This document shows positions 45,780 to 57,797 of a stretch of 64,000 nt of DNA, piece by piece. A model generated the notes under the pieces. It did not search any database, had not been told where the DNA came from, and worked only from the letters and a program-made list of their open reading frames with translations. Source of the stretch: Mimachlamys varia (lineage: Eukaryota > Mollusca > Bivalvia > Pectinida > Pectinidae); the NCBI GenBank assembly GCA_947623455.1, contig OX392533.1, forward strand, positions 34,346,229 to 34,410,228. The letters are read 5' to 3'. Made by a program: the position numbers and the translations under genes. Each line of letters begins with the position of its first letter. The first letter of the stretch is position 1.

Positions 45780-46489
45780 ATTCGAAATAAATAGTTTTTG
45801 AGACGACCCCAAATTTACCAGTAGTCTGCGTCCGCGTCCGTGAAGGTCCTCCGTGTACCTGTAAATCGGAAATGTCTAATATATCGATGAAGATTCGGTG
45901 GCAACCACGGCCATCGTAGTTACCATCGTAGCAACCCGCTTCGAATGTTTTTTTCTTCGTACATGTCTAACACTTTCAAATTAATAATGATGTAAATATA
46001 TGAAGGTTTTGAACGTGCACCATAGAATATGTTCGTTGCCAACTGCGGGCTTACTACCGTATACACAGTCAAAATGAGGTACAATCCTTATTTGTTGGGA
46101 AAGTATGCTTTGAATCTAATCTACATCAGTTACACTAGCTTTAAAGATGACGTTACACACATGTGCTGCACCTTTTAAATTTAGTAATTTAAAAGCAGAT
46201 AATAATCTACCTAGAACTACATTAAAATAGTTTCAGCTTATTTTTATGCATAGTAGATATGAATATCACTTAACACCAAAATACATATATTAAATTGTCA
46301 ATTCCCTACCTTCATAGACAGCATATTCTTATTTATAGCAAAACCATGATATTGTGCCTTCATCTAGTGGACATTGAACCATTCATATTTGGGAATAGGG
46401 TATTGCACTGTAAAGCCTATATATACATTTACACACGTAAACTCAACGCAGAAACAGTTAAGCACAATATACTACGTAAACAGCACACC
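45780..46489. other. Non-coding, with solo R1 end motif
   Basis: The R1 46 bp end motif is at 46140-46189 on the minus strand (GATGACGTTACACACATG, GTGCTGCACCTTTTAAATTT), without the rest of R1. Confidence 0.5.
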
Positions 46490-48169
46490 CCCTTTACGCA
46501 CAAACACGTATTTTGTATTATTCAAACTATAAAACTTTCATTATCCTGATCATCATCTCTGTGTTGGGCGTTGTCCGGTCTTTCGGACAAATGTGACGTC
46601 ATAGGTAATGAGTAGAAGGGATACCACCATAGTCAAGCAAATCCGTTTTAAAAAGTAAGTATAGCCCGCCTTACCTTGGTTTGTTTTTGTCTGTTTTATA
46701 TAATCCCACCAGTAATGTATTGTCTTGGAACATATTACTCCAGTACCGATACGTCATCGACATCAAACATTTCCTTATTATCCAATTAAACGGACAGAAA
46801 TAGAATACTGTTTCTCTGTATCACACTAAATTTACACTCATGACGATTACTGTTCGTAACTTCACCTGTATAGGAGCTTGACGCTCCACTGCATTCAATA
46901 ACGTGCCCGGATGAACAGTAAGTATGTAATATTTTTTCTTAAGAAAACGACGGTATTGCCATGCATCGTCTGACTTGAGTTCATAAAACTAATTAAAACT
47001 AGATTTGATCGCAATAAAAGCACAAAATTTACATAGGGAAAATGATCAGGACAGGTTTTCAAATATTTATACTTTTTCCGTCGTGTTCGTTTACTTATCT
47101 ACATATCACATGGTCCAATGGTCTAATGTAGACAGCAAACGGGCGGAGTTAATGTATACGATCTTTTGCTCAATTTGTCCGACGTTTAAAAGTCGTGAAC
47201 ATTTTTCTATGTTGCAATTGAAATATTAAATTCAATAATAAATTTATGAAATGATATTTAGAGCCACAGGTAAGGGTAGAAGAGCCCAGACCATCAGGCC
47301 CCAGAAATAACACGTTTAAGGATACACCCGTTACAAAGCAATTTGGTACAGGTAAGCTGTCGGCAGAGCATGAGGCACACGAAGAGGAAAAGGACATCTA
47401 TCGGTGAAATGATGGCGGTATTGACAATACGTAAAAGGTGATTTGACGAATAAACACTTAACTACACAGACTATGCGCCACAAGACCAATCAACGTCAAA
47501 GCCAAAACACCATATAACTACATCAATAGGAATTTAGGGCTTCAAATTGCAAAAGAATGTGCATAAGGAATCATAATTTATTGGATTGCATGAACTTTTA
47601 GAAATAGCTGGCCGTGACAGTGATATATATATATATAACAAGGTTCACCTTCAAATAATGTGGATATACCTAGGTCATCAGGTTAAAGGTCAAGATCACA
47701 AATAGAGTACTCAAGCAAGGAAAACAAAGGCCGAAGTTCAATGTATCATTTTCTTAAATCTTAAACCACTTTTGAAAGGGTGAAAAGGGGTAGGCAGGCA
47801 TGCGTCTTAAAACGTCTTGATTTGTTTTATTAATTTCAAAATGGATTAAAATGACATGTAAATAATCATCAAGTTGCATATAGTTTTATTCGGTAAAACA
47901 AGCATGTCCAATAACACCATCAATTTATATCCTCCAAGCTGAATCAGTGACATTTGATATAATGAAAATATAATAAAAGAAACTGACATTTCATAGAGTA
48001 AAAAATGGAAACGTCAAAGCTAAAATGTATGTTTGCCGACGACTCCCGAAAATTGCTTGGTAAAGAAAAATTAATTTCCAGTAATGAATTTGAAGCCAAT
48101 ACCCAAAAAAGCATATTGTGCCAAAAATAAATAATAAAAAAAATAAAAGTGAAGTACAGGTACATGAAA
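46490..48169. other. Upstream half of unit B, counterpart of 19855-20760, then unique
   Basis: To about 47500 it aligns in diverged form with unit A: TGTGACGTCATAGGTAAT, CAGTACCGATACGTCATCG, TCACATGGTCCAATGGTC. No shared frame. The rest is unrecognised. Confidence 0.55.
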
Positions 48170-48345
48170 ACTATGGAATAAAACATCCGAATCAACCATG
48201 CAATATTGAGAAAATGCAATATTACATGTCAAGGAAATATTATGCCAATAAATTATTAATACTTTCCTCTATCAGCTATGAAATATGACAACTATACAAT
48301 AGAAGCATGGCAACAACATAGATGAACTAATTCACACATGCTAAT
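48170..48345. repeat. Unit C counterpart of 1740-1930
   Basis: GGAATAAAACATCCGAATC, TGCAATATTACATGTCAA and CTCTATCAGCTATGAAAT match units A and B in order. This patch marks the left part of unit C. Confidence 0.7.
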
Positions 48346-48349
48346 TGAA

Positions 48350-48900
48350 CTTAAAAGCAATCAACAAATGCGGTCAAAGCAGTCTCCTTCAATATGCGCT
48401 GAATATCCCAATAATCGTACTAGAGCGAGGGGTTTGGGTAATAATGTCTACCAAGCAAGTTTCATCAAAATCGTATCACAGCAGCCTCTTTAAATATTCA
48501 CGGAATGTGCCGACAGTGAAACTTGAGTGAGGGGTTTAGGTAAAAGTATAGGCCTACCAAGTTATTTCATCAAAATGCGACCATTCCTTCAAAAGATATC
48601 TTGCAGAAAGCAACCCACCAATCAGGTCACAGCAGTCGCATTAAATATGCACGAAATTTGCCAATAATCGAACTTGAGCGAGGGGTTTAGGTTATAAGTT
48701 CATCAAAATCAGATCATTCCTTCAAAAGATATCGTGCGGAAAGCATTCAGTCAATCAGGTCACAGTAGCCACATTAAATATGCGCAGAATTTGCTGATAA
48801 TCAAACTTGTGCGAGGGGTTTAAGTAGTAAGTCTACCAAGCAAGTTTAATCAAAATCCGATCATTCCTTCAAAGTCAAAGAAATAGTGCGGAATGACGGA
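48350..48900 (+). repeat. Tandem array, ~135-140 bp period, ~4 units
   Basis: Each unit carries AATCAGGTCACAGCAG-like, TTAAATATGC.C..AATTTGCC-like, ACTTGAGCGAGGGGTTTAGG, TCATCAAAATC.GATCATTCC and TTCAAAAGATAT blocks. The first unit is the most diverged. Not present at the matching place in units A or B. Confidence 0.8.
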
Positions 48901-49239
48901 CATAATAATGTATTAATAAATTACACACAGCAAGCAATACAAACGATAATGTAACACATCGAAACAAGCATACAATGAATTATTGAAAGAACTCATTTTA
49001 AGCAAACTTTATATTCACAAATCAGTTGAGATGGTGTACATATATGACAAAATGATAACACAGTCTGGGTTAACATTGGTTAACATTTAAACTTCTTAGG
49101 AAATGGAACTTTTTAACAATTTGTTATCTCCATTTTTTTTTATCTTTGTTTGACTGAACATGGGAATAAGTTTGACGTAACACACACAAATGCTTCATTT
49201 TTTAAATTTGAATAAGTTACCCCCGACAAAGATCTACAA

Positions 49240-49425
49240 TAACCCCGACCGGACGTGAAATGGTATGGGGTCACCTGCCCAACCACGTGGGTTTTATCCG
49301 GGTACTCCAGTTTCCGCCAACAATAAGACTCCTCGCGCGCTAACATTCATGTCAACAAGAGTGATTAATAAGCTGTATAACTTGTTTCATAATTGTTGTA
49401 AAATAAATAAAGTTTTTACCTTTTT
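49240..49425 (+). mobile_element. SINE-like 3' fragment
   Basis: GTGGGTTTTATCCGGGTACTCC, GACTCCTCGCGCGCTAAC, GTGATTAATAAGCTGTATAAC and the end GTTGTAAAATAAATAAAG share the core seen in the SINE at 5876 but have a different tail. No tRNA-like head, so truncated. Confidence 0.55.
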
Positions 49426-52037
49426 ATATCTACAATAACCAGTAAGCGCTGATGCAGTACACCGAACGCTTTTGGCATATAAATTAATGATCATGATTTT
49501 GTATAGGGATTTATGCGCTTGAGAAAGTTTTGACAGGAATGTTCGAAATACGAATAATACGATTGAAAATAATAACAAAAACGTGAACAAACATAATAGC
49601 GATATAGCGGAATAGTAATCTCTAAAAATAATCATTTAAAAAATAAACGGAACACCTTAAGTTCAGTATGTACCTAGTTATATGTCTTTCCCGCGAATCG
49701 CGTTTGCGGCGATATAAAAATAGGCTCCGTTCGTCCGAGGGTCTCTTTCTCTCAAGATCTATGAAAAACCTTGAATTCATTATTATGATATTTCATATGT
49801 GGGTCGGTCATTCTCAAGAAGATGACCCCAATTAAAGGCCTAATATACGTAACTTCGGGATATTTTTCGTGATTCTGAAAAATTTCGAAAAAAAATCCAG
49901 TTGATAACCATGCAAAAATAAGCCTAAAACGAAGTAAACCTGAGCGGTAACTAACAACAAACTCTTGACAGAAAATCCAAAGAATTGAAAATAATTCAGG
50001 TGGGGCCCACTTCAACAACAAGCCGAAGTTAAAAGACAGTTCAAAATGTTTACAAATACAGAGTTTCAACTGCTGCCGTACCGGTTACCGCGTAAGAATT
50101 AATCTTAAATATTGGTGATATCACTTAATCTTAACTAAATATATAATAATAAGAAGTCATTAGGCTTGATTTTAGCTTCAAATTTTGCCGAAAAATACGT
50201 ATATTGGGCCTTTAAATTTTCAAATGGTCAAAGGTGAAGGTGTGAAATGCAATACTCATTTGTATTATTTGTTTCTGCCTAACAAAGTTGGACGCCAAGG
50301 TGATGCCATCTCTCACTGTTTCTCATTCCCCGTCGCAGAAGAGGATATTGGTTCGCAAATGTCTGTCGTTGTTTGCTTCAATGTGTTCTTTACTTCGCTT
50401 CACTGTGTTCTATACTTCAGCAGCAAGTTGTCACTTGGGATCTAGTAAAATACTGAATGTTTTATCGGACTTCTCCATAGTTTTATCGGATTAAAATGAA
50501 TTACAAGGGTTTGTTTGAAAATTATGCTGTAATAATGAGCGATCGTATAGGAAGAGGTATATCAAACTTATGGCATCAAAGTTTGTTTAAAAGGGGCATC
50601 CCGGGGAAGTCTACAATGAAGTTCTTGAATGTAAATGCTGTTTGCACTACCAGATACATTTTCCTGTTATTTCAATATTCAAAGTCCACTCAAAATGTGT
50701 TAATTAGCCACTTGCAAAATTGCATTCCTCGGGAAAGCCCGATAAAAATAGCGCTGATCACGCGTGAAGTGACAGCGTTCTCGGTCAATTTGACGAAGGG
50801 GCCCCAAGAGGGGACGCGTAATGTATATACATGTACGTCCGATGATGAACCAGACACAAAGTCCGTGTATAAATTTATTGAATCACATTCACATTAATAA
50901 TCAGACGTTAATTACACACGTTATTCATATGAAGAAATTTATGTCGACATCTCTGCATCATTTATCGACATCAGTACCTGACTGAAACTGATGCAAATCG
51001 CCAGAAACCCACACGACACTGCACTCTTACATTGTACGTTTAACAGTGTCATGTGGGTTTCCGACGATGACAACCATAGGGCAAACCTTAATTTCTGTAA
51101 AAAGTTATCTTCACGAATCCTCATTTAGAACCATTTCACAAAAGGTGTGCATGCATTGAAAAGTACAAAAATAAAATGAAATGATTCCGATTTTTTTTTA
51201 TACAACTCGATGTCTTGAAGATTTTTTTTCAGACTATCTATATATTCATCTAAGATCTATCCAACTTTCAGCGTCAACATACTTTAACACTTACAATTAT
51301 ATATGTATCAGGGAAGTCCGTGCACTCATATGACGCACCGCGCACTAAACATGTAGAATACATGTATAATATATATCTCAAATTTGGAACTTGTCGAGAA
51401 GATAATTGTCCAATACTTAATCCATTTATAAATGTTATGATTCATTTTACTTTTTTTTATGTAAAGGTTCGTTAACATTGTCAACACAACTGCAGATGTA
51501 TATGATTTTTTTTATGAATTAATGACTTCACTTATATAATGCATATATTTTGGTTCATATCAAATTTAATACCGGGGTCCAAACCCGATAATATTTGTAC
51601 AATCCGTATTTTATAGATTAGGTATGACAAGATTTTTTTAATCCGCACATGATGACATAAATTTATTCATTTTTTCCAAATTGAATCTTTATATATTAAA
51701 CTCAATCGCCCGGGATACCGGCGTTTAACAACGTACCCCCCCCCCCCCCTACGGTTTTTCTCGTATGTGAAAAGGTTTTTCTCTTCAGCAATATAATTCA
51801 ATAATGCCGTTTTACTGGAATATTATAAAGGGAATATTACAATGCACGCTTTCAAGTTTTACACACGCATTTCATGTAACAGAGGAATGAAAGTGTTATC
51901 CCTTGGGAGGCCCCAAAAATAAATCAAAACTGTGTCACCGGCTATCCAGAAGAAAACTGTAACCATGCAAACAATTGGGCTGCTAGTCTCTCCCTTGAAT
52001 ACTTCCCATCCCTCATTATGCTTCCGTAATATAATCC
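49426..52037. other. Non-coding, unit C, patchy homology to unit A
   Basis: Bases 50465-50610 (TCCATAGTTTTATCGG, AGCGATCGTATAGGAAGAGG, CATCAAAGTTTGTTTAA) align with 3150-3255. Other short ORFs (50496-50897, 133 codons; 49752-50069) have no motif. A 14-base C run lies at 51736-51749. Confidence 0.45.
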
Positions 52038-53226
52038 TTAGGCCATACCGATTTGATTTATTGTTCTTCGAAAAATGAGATTTCAAAATTGGAGCGAGCG
52101 GGGGAAATTTTTTTGTTTTTACAAAAATTTTGAATTCCTTAAAATTTCAAGCGAGCGGTAGTTTTCAAAAGGCTAAATGTTAGAATACGTGTTTGACTAG
52201 TAATATAATGTATCACCAAATGGTACACGTATTTAAACTGTTGTAGCGTTTTATTTACTATTTTCATAAAACAAACACTGAAGGCTAGATGTATGGCACT
52301 AGGTGTTTTGCTGACAAACTTTGATTTACAATTATAGTAAAAGTAATATTAATGGACACAAGCATTATCTGTGTACTAAATATCCAGATCATAAAAATTA
52401 AAATCAGTCTATAAGCTGACGTCCAGTATATGAATAAGTTCATTATTGTCTTTATCATGGTTGAAAAAGCACCCAGTGTTAATCCATTCGGGATTTAAAT
52501 GTTCTGATTACTGGTAACTAGGTAACTACGGCATCGGAATGAGAGTTCAAATGGTAATACCTACATAAATACAAAATATTAATAATGAACACGTTTTTTA
52601 ACTATCAACAGTAGGCCAATTCTATTAAAATAAGACTGATGAAATGACAATGATGACTACCAAATTGGGTCGATCGCTTGAGGAGAATAACGATTTGAAA
52701 TTTAATAAAGAGGTGTTACATGTATTATGATTGTACAATTGTATTAACAACATATCTTCAGATGTCGCTTTCTTAATTCAGGATTTTAAAGATATTTTCT
52801 GTTGACGCTTGAAGTCGCTTTTTATTGAGACTGCTTGAGTTCCGTATTCTGTTTATTTGATCAAGAGATCTTGGAACGATGCGGTACTTAACAATACATT
52901 ATGGTGGCCAGATTATGTAGCAACAAACACGATAAGAAATCCATTTTGACACACTCCCAGTTTTCTTCAAAAGTTAAAAAGCCGCGTCGCGTATTTCCTT
53001 CGTGTTTCTGCCAAAACCCCTTTGAAATACCATTTTTACCTTCTTTTCAAACATTCAAATGATCCGGAATGGCATTTTCTCAATTTTGAACCATTGGAAA
53101 ATATATCTGGATTCGTCATTTTTCATTGACGCTAAAATTGGAGCGGTGATATTTTACTTTTATTTTATTTTTCCAAAACAGGAGCGGTAAATCCGACGAA
53201 CAATAAATTAAATTAGTATGGCCTTA
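52038..53226. mobile_element. 1.18 kb Harbinger-like non-autonomous element, TTA duplication
   Basis: The element is 52041-53223, starting GGCCATACCGATTTGATTTA and ending with the reverse complement of GGCCATACTAATTTAATTTA, both followed inward by TTGTTC(T/G)TCG. TTA flanks it on both sides (52038-52040 and 53224-53226). A 3 bp TTA/TAA duplication with GG-starting ends is characteristic of PIF/Harbinger transposons. No transposase ORF, so mobilised in trans if at all. Confidence 0.8.
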
Positions 53227-53620
53227 CGTTAAAATTTGACCATTCGGCAACTTTTCGCTTGGTAGTTACATGTAGGTCACGCGGATCGCCATTTTTGTTT
53301 ACCGAAGTAGCTTGTTATGCGCATGCGTTATCATATGTGATGCAAAAAAAATTTACATGTCCAAATCGTTGATCAACGAATAGTGATTCCCTTTTTTAAT
53401 TATTAATTAAAATTTTTGAGAACATATTTCAGCGTAAATCGCCCATTAATTTTCCACAAGAGTATACATTTTATTCATATATACAATCATTCTAAATAAG
53501 CATAAACAAATATAGTTTTACCGTGATGCCTCTTTAATACAGTACAATACCAGTTATCCAAATGTTCCACGTCATGTTCACAACTGTAGTTATATTCTTA
53601 AAGCAACAACAGCATAACCA
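53227..53620. other. Non-coding, unit C
   Basis: Bases 53530-53610 (CTTTAATACAGTACAATACC, CACGTCATG.TCACAACTG) align with 3250-3330. Confidence 0.5.
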
Positions 53621-54005
53621 ATGTCATTTCACGTTTCAAAAGGTAATGATACAGCTTGCAAAGTAACATAAACTGTTAAAGCGTACATGAGTAGCAAGTA
53701 TAAGGCTACAGTTTACAAACTAACATCAACTGTTATTTCAGTTTACAAAAGGTAATTTATACAGTTTACAAAGTAACATCAAATGTTATTTCAGTTTACA
53801 AAAGTACATGGTCTTGTAACAGTTTACAAAAAACATCAAGACGTATTAAAGTGTGCAGGTTTAGCAAGTTATGATACAGTTAATTTGGCAACATTTAAAG
53901 GTATTTCAGTTTTCAAATATTAGTCGTGAAAAATGTTACAATGTAACATCAAATGACTACCAAGTAATGCTACAGTTCACAAATGTTAAAGTAACATAAA
54001 ATGTC
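53621..54005 (+). repeat. Irregular tandem repeat, ~60-65 bp units
   Basis: Recurring ACAGTTTACAAAGTAACATC and TGTTATTTCAGTTTACAAAAG blocks, about five units with drifted spacing. Non-coding. Confidence 0.7.
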
Positions 54006-54314
54006 TTCATTAATATCCCCAACAAGCACAGTTAATACAATTATTCATTTATATTCATGTTTTATGAGAAAACTGCTGATAATCATTTGAATTCCATTAA
54101 TTTCTGTTGTCGAGTGCTAAATGATGCTCAAGACTGACTTTATTGTGAACTACATTTTATCTTTTTGTCAATAATTTCTTCATAACTAGTACGAAACAGC
54201 ATTTGTTATTTTGACCACAATACTATTATTAAGCCAACATTCTAAAGGAAAAGATCAATATAAGCTACAAGCTAGTCTAAATGCTTCATCATTGTATTGT
54301 ATTGTATGTGTATT

Positions 54315-54448
54315 GGTTACATCATAGGAACCGAGTAATATCTCAGTTACTGTACGAGAGGGGCGGTGCTACTTCTCGAGCGCGAGAGAACTTAGCTCGA
54401 CCTTGGAGTACGATAATTGACATATTGCGAAGTTCCTATGATGTAACC
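54315..54448. mobile_element. 134 bp element with 17 bp inverted ends
   Basis: GGTTACATCATAGGAAC at 54315-54331 and its perfect reverse complement at 54432-54448. The middle has AGAGGGGCGGTGC and CTCGAGCGCGAG. No clear target duplication. MITE-like, or a chance regulatory palindrome. Confidence 0.6.
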
Positions 54449-55771
54449 GACTTGTCCCCTACAAGGAAATAGTTTGGAGTAAGGGAAATACCGAGTTGTT
54501 TGGTCACAACTTGTCAGGGTGAAACAAACTAGCACCATCTACACTGTGGTCGAACGACATTGTATAGATTCCGAAAATACGGATCGACGAAGCGAGGTTG
54601 AGTATCCAAGGTGATAGCATGTTTGTGTTCATGTCCATGTTTTCGGTATACTATCATCATTACGGAGGTGGATATTAAATAGATAGTGTATTAGCAGATC
54701 AATCTTTGTTATAAACTTGAAATTTTCTAAAAAACGAATATTGAAAACACATTAAAATGCAACGAATCAGTACGGTTACCGTGGTCCGAAATCGCCAATA
54801 TGAATTAATGAAGGGATTTAAATAATAGTGTCTGAAGCTAAGATACACTAATGTGTACTCCCATATATAAGGACAACAGGAATATCCATGGCTAACACCA
54901 GATATGTATTTGCATTGCCATTTTAATATGAGAGCATGTTGATTAATCAAAGGTATAGATTTGACCGATTGTGAGGTTTGTATGATACCAAAAGAAAATG
55001 GTAGATTATAACTACAATTACAATTACAACAGCAACACATAATATGATATTCCCTTATATTTACTTTAAATATTTTATGACGAATTTTACCCATTCCGAA
55101 ATAGATATTTTCAAGTCAGTATTTCAGCATTCTTGAAACAACCGATGGAGGCCGGTTATGACGTGTTTGTGTGACGTATTTCCGGTTTCTAAAATGAAGG
55201 GCTACTTCCAGAGGAAAAAATATAGCATGGTGTAGTTAACTGAAGCACGCGCGTGTAACACGTACCATTGAAGGGCTTCGTCCGAGAGTTGTGCTCTTGT
55301 AATATACTGTCAAAATAAGCATTAAAAACAAACTTTTGCACTTTCAGATTTTTAAATAAACTGTAAACTCAACAGCAATATGTAAAAGAATAAAAAAAAA
55401 TGAAAAAAAAGATTGTGTACATAAATTTCAGGATTAAGTCGGGGACGGAAAGTGTTTGTAATTAGGTTTTGCTATGCATGTGTTGGTGATATTTAAAATG
55501 TTCTTTTGAAAATTTCGAATTAGAACATAATTAAATGGACACCAAAGTCTGCCAAAATCTAGCAGACTTATCTCTATGTAATAACTTTTAAAAGGGTTGC
55601 AATAAACTTTTAACACCACAAAACAATACATAAAGCATTATAAGGAATGCAGTCATGATATAAGAATTGACCATGGAGACTAGCCAGGTCCCAAGAGTTT
55701 GTTTGATTTATTTTGTTAACTTCTGAGATCATGCCACCAGGAAGGACTCTTGGTATACGCGATGTGTCTTC
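54449..55771. other. 3' side of gene C: non-coding
   Basis: No recognised element. Minus-strand ORFs at 54699-55094 and 55434-55631 show no motif. Not alignable by eye with the 3' side of genes A and B. Confidence 0.4.
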
Positions 55772-56815
55772 TTACAGGTTACTGTAAATATTTGTCTTTA
55801 AATGGTAATACCATGCTATCTTCATTTCATTTGGATTTTCATAGAAATGGGAGGCAATTGCAGTGTCAAATTTTTCATCGTCTAAATAGATTTTCCTTTC
55901 TATGTGGACTCCTGGATGGTGTATTGGCCTCACGCCGAGTTTATACGCAATAATTGCAAGAAACACGTCATCGAATTTAAAATGCTTAGTGAATTGGATA
56001 GCAATCTGGAGTGTTTTTACGTATTCCATCGACATCATAAGTGCACCGGCACTTATAAACGGCGGGTACTTGTCGAAGGGATAGACTTCAAATGGCATAT
56101 ACCATTTCTGAGCAGGGCCTCTCTGTGGAGTATCGTCAGACACGAAGCCCGCGAAGAGAGAGCGAACTGTGCTATACGGTAGTCCGTGTAGATACTTTAA
56201 AAGGAAATCTGTGGCAATGTAAAAATCATCATCTACATTCATAACAAATTTCGCTTTTGGACAATATTTAACGCACCAGTTTATGCCGCCAACAGTCTTG
56301 TAGGTGTTCTTGTAATAATCATCAATATATGTCATTTGAACGATGTCCTCATACCTCTCTTCTTCCAATAAAAGACGCTCATAAATTGAGGTATTCATAG
56401 TTTGTGCAAGCAGAAAGGCATGACGGATGATGTCGTGTTTGAAATACTTCCTGTTGGTCCAAGTTTCCCTGATCGCTTGTCGCCGATCGAAATTTGCCGG
56501 TGCAGACTTGATCATGAACAAGAGTGTAATTTCTTCATTTGATTCACAAATATTTTCTTTCGGTTTTACATATGTATACGGATACACATTGATAGGTTTG
56601 ACAGATGCATTACCCGTTTGGCTGATGTTGAAAACTAACTCTCTGAAGTTGATGTCCAGGGGATAACGGAACTTATGAAAGGATCTCTCTCTTTTATCTT
56701 TTACAATTAAAGGCTCTTTTTTTCTCTCCTTTTTCATGAAAGTCCGGAACACAAGGTTGATTGTGATAAGAAAAATTATACCAGTATTCAAACGTTTTAA
56801 ACTCCAGAGCTTCAT
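55772..56815 (-). CDS. GT31 beta-1,3-galactosyltransferase-like, gene C
   Basis: 347-residue type II membrane glycosyltransferase, the most diverged of the three. Anchor at about 12-26 (GIIFLITINLVFRTF), then a very basic stem (KKERKKEPLIVKDKRER, 28-44), then the catalytic domain with all family landmarks: SAPANFDRRQAIRETW, DDD at 195-197 in FVMNVDDDFYIATDF, KWYMPFEVYPFDKYPPFIS, FDDVFLAIIAYKLGVRP, then HHPGVH. Unlike genes A and B it keeps the family-typical Gly after KL. Scattered replacements include TMNTSIYERLLLEEERY, FVSDDTP and the C-terminal NPNEMKIAWYYHL. The catalytic coding sequence is far better conserved than the non-coding flanks, which indicates selection on the protein, gene conversion, or both. 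Intact single exon; A at -3 of the start. Confidence 0.93.
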   Translation of the reverse strand: MKLWSLKRLNTGIIFLITINLVFRTFMKKERKKEPLIVKDKRERSFHKFRYPLDINFRELVFNISQTGNASVKPINVYPYTYVKPKENICESNEEITLLFMIKSAPANFDRRQAIRETWTNRKYFKHDIIRHAFLLAQTMNTSIYERLLLEEERYEDIVQMTYIDDYYKNTYKTVGGINWCVKYCPKAKFVMNVDDDFYIATDFLLKYLHGLPYSTVRSLFAGFVSDDTPQRGPAQKWYMPFEVYPFDKYPPFISAGALMMSMEYVKTLQIAIQFTKHFKFDDVFLAIIAYKLGVRPIHHPGVHIERKIYLDDEKFDTAIASHFYENPNEMKIAWYYHLKTNIYSNL

Positions 56816-57100
56816 GATTTGATTAGGGAAGTATTATAAAACGCCAACGTTTTGATACTGCTTATAATAAAAGAAAATAAATTTCAAACTAATCTACAAG
56901 CGAATTTAGCTTTACATGAACCTATATTACAAGTATGTCTAACTGGTCTCTCAATAATTGTTTCATGTTTATTGCTATGTCTGGCTTCGATATTCGCAGA
57001 AAACAATATACTGTTGGTATATCTTTCAAAATATATTGTTGGTATATTGTTTTTTGGTGAAAGATAACCACATATGTAAGTATGACAATACACCTAAACG
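56816..57100 (-). promoter_or_regulatory. 5' flank of gene C
   Basis: Carries the TATAATACTTCC block (minus-strand sense) at 56827-56838, about 12-23 bases before the ATG, and CTGCTTATAATAAAAG, matching CTGCTTGTAATCCAAAT upstream of gene B. Function inferred from conservation only. Confidence 0.35.
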
Positions 57101-57387
57101 CGTATATATTGCCACTTCGTCAGTATACCGTGCTTGTACAGCAAGCTCGAGAATCCATTCGGTGAGGGAGAACACCACGAAATGCGCATAAGGTGTTGGT
57201 CCCGCGCATAAAATGAGGTGATACATCTACGGTTAGTTGTTACACTTTTGTGATATCCTTCTTTCAGACGTGAACTGTATAGAGGGAAGCAGGGCCCGGT
57301 CAACTGTTTTTCCTCATGCCCTCAATGTCAAGATTATCTACAACAATGGACAGAAAAACTTCGGTAATAAATACTTCTTTCATACAA
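57101..57387. other. Non-coding
   Basis: Nothing recognised. Confidence 0.4.
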
Positions 57388-57797
57388 GTCAATTGTTCAA
57401 TCTGATTAAAATACAGATCCTTGTAAAACGGACCGTTTTACAAGGATCTGACAACATCTCATAAGAGGTCACGTCCAGATGACCTTTGTCGCCTCTTTAC
57501 TTAACACTAAAGTAATTTTCCGACGACCTGTCATCTTGCAGCAAGCCATTTCGTCACATAATTCCGCCGGAACTTTTTGGTGACGAAATGACTAAACGGA
57601 AAAATGTGTTTATGCAAGCTTTGTCGCCTCAAAATTTCACTGTCAAGATTCTGCCAGTAGTCATTTGATTGGCTAATGCGAAAGGTCATCGGGACATGAC
57701 CCTCTATGGGATTATCTCAGATCTTAACGCAGCAGAGAGAAGTTTACGGAACGGCGCGGAGCTCAAGATATGATTTTAATCAGATTGGTCAATTGTT
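57388..57797. mobile_element. 390 bp Mutator-like MITE with 10 bp target-site duplication
   Basis: The element (57398-57787) starts CAATCTGATTAAAAT and ends ATTTTAATCAGATTG, flanked by GTCAATTGTT on both sides (57388-57397 and 57788-57797). Near the left end, 57414-57450 is a perfect palindrome with 18 bp arms around one base (CAGATCCTTGTAAAACGG and its complement). Relics of the family: 3610-3812, 21346-21449 (complete, internally deleted), 35806-35916, 63330-63438. No ORF. TIR plus 9-10 bp duplications fits Mutator-like elements. Confidence 0.88.

Noticed and set aside
50496..50897. 133-codon ORF in unit C
   Set aside because: It begins in sequence homologous to non-coding DNA at 3170-3255 and shows no motif; the matching frame in A and B is not open.
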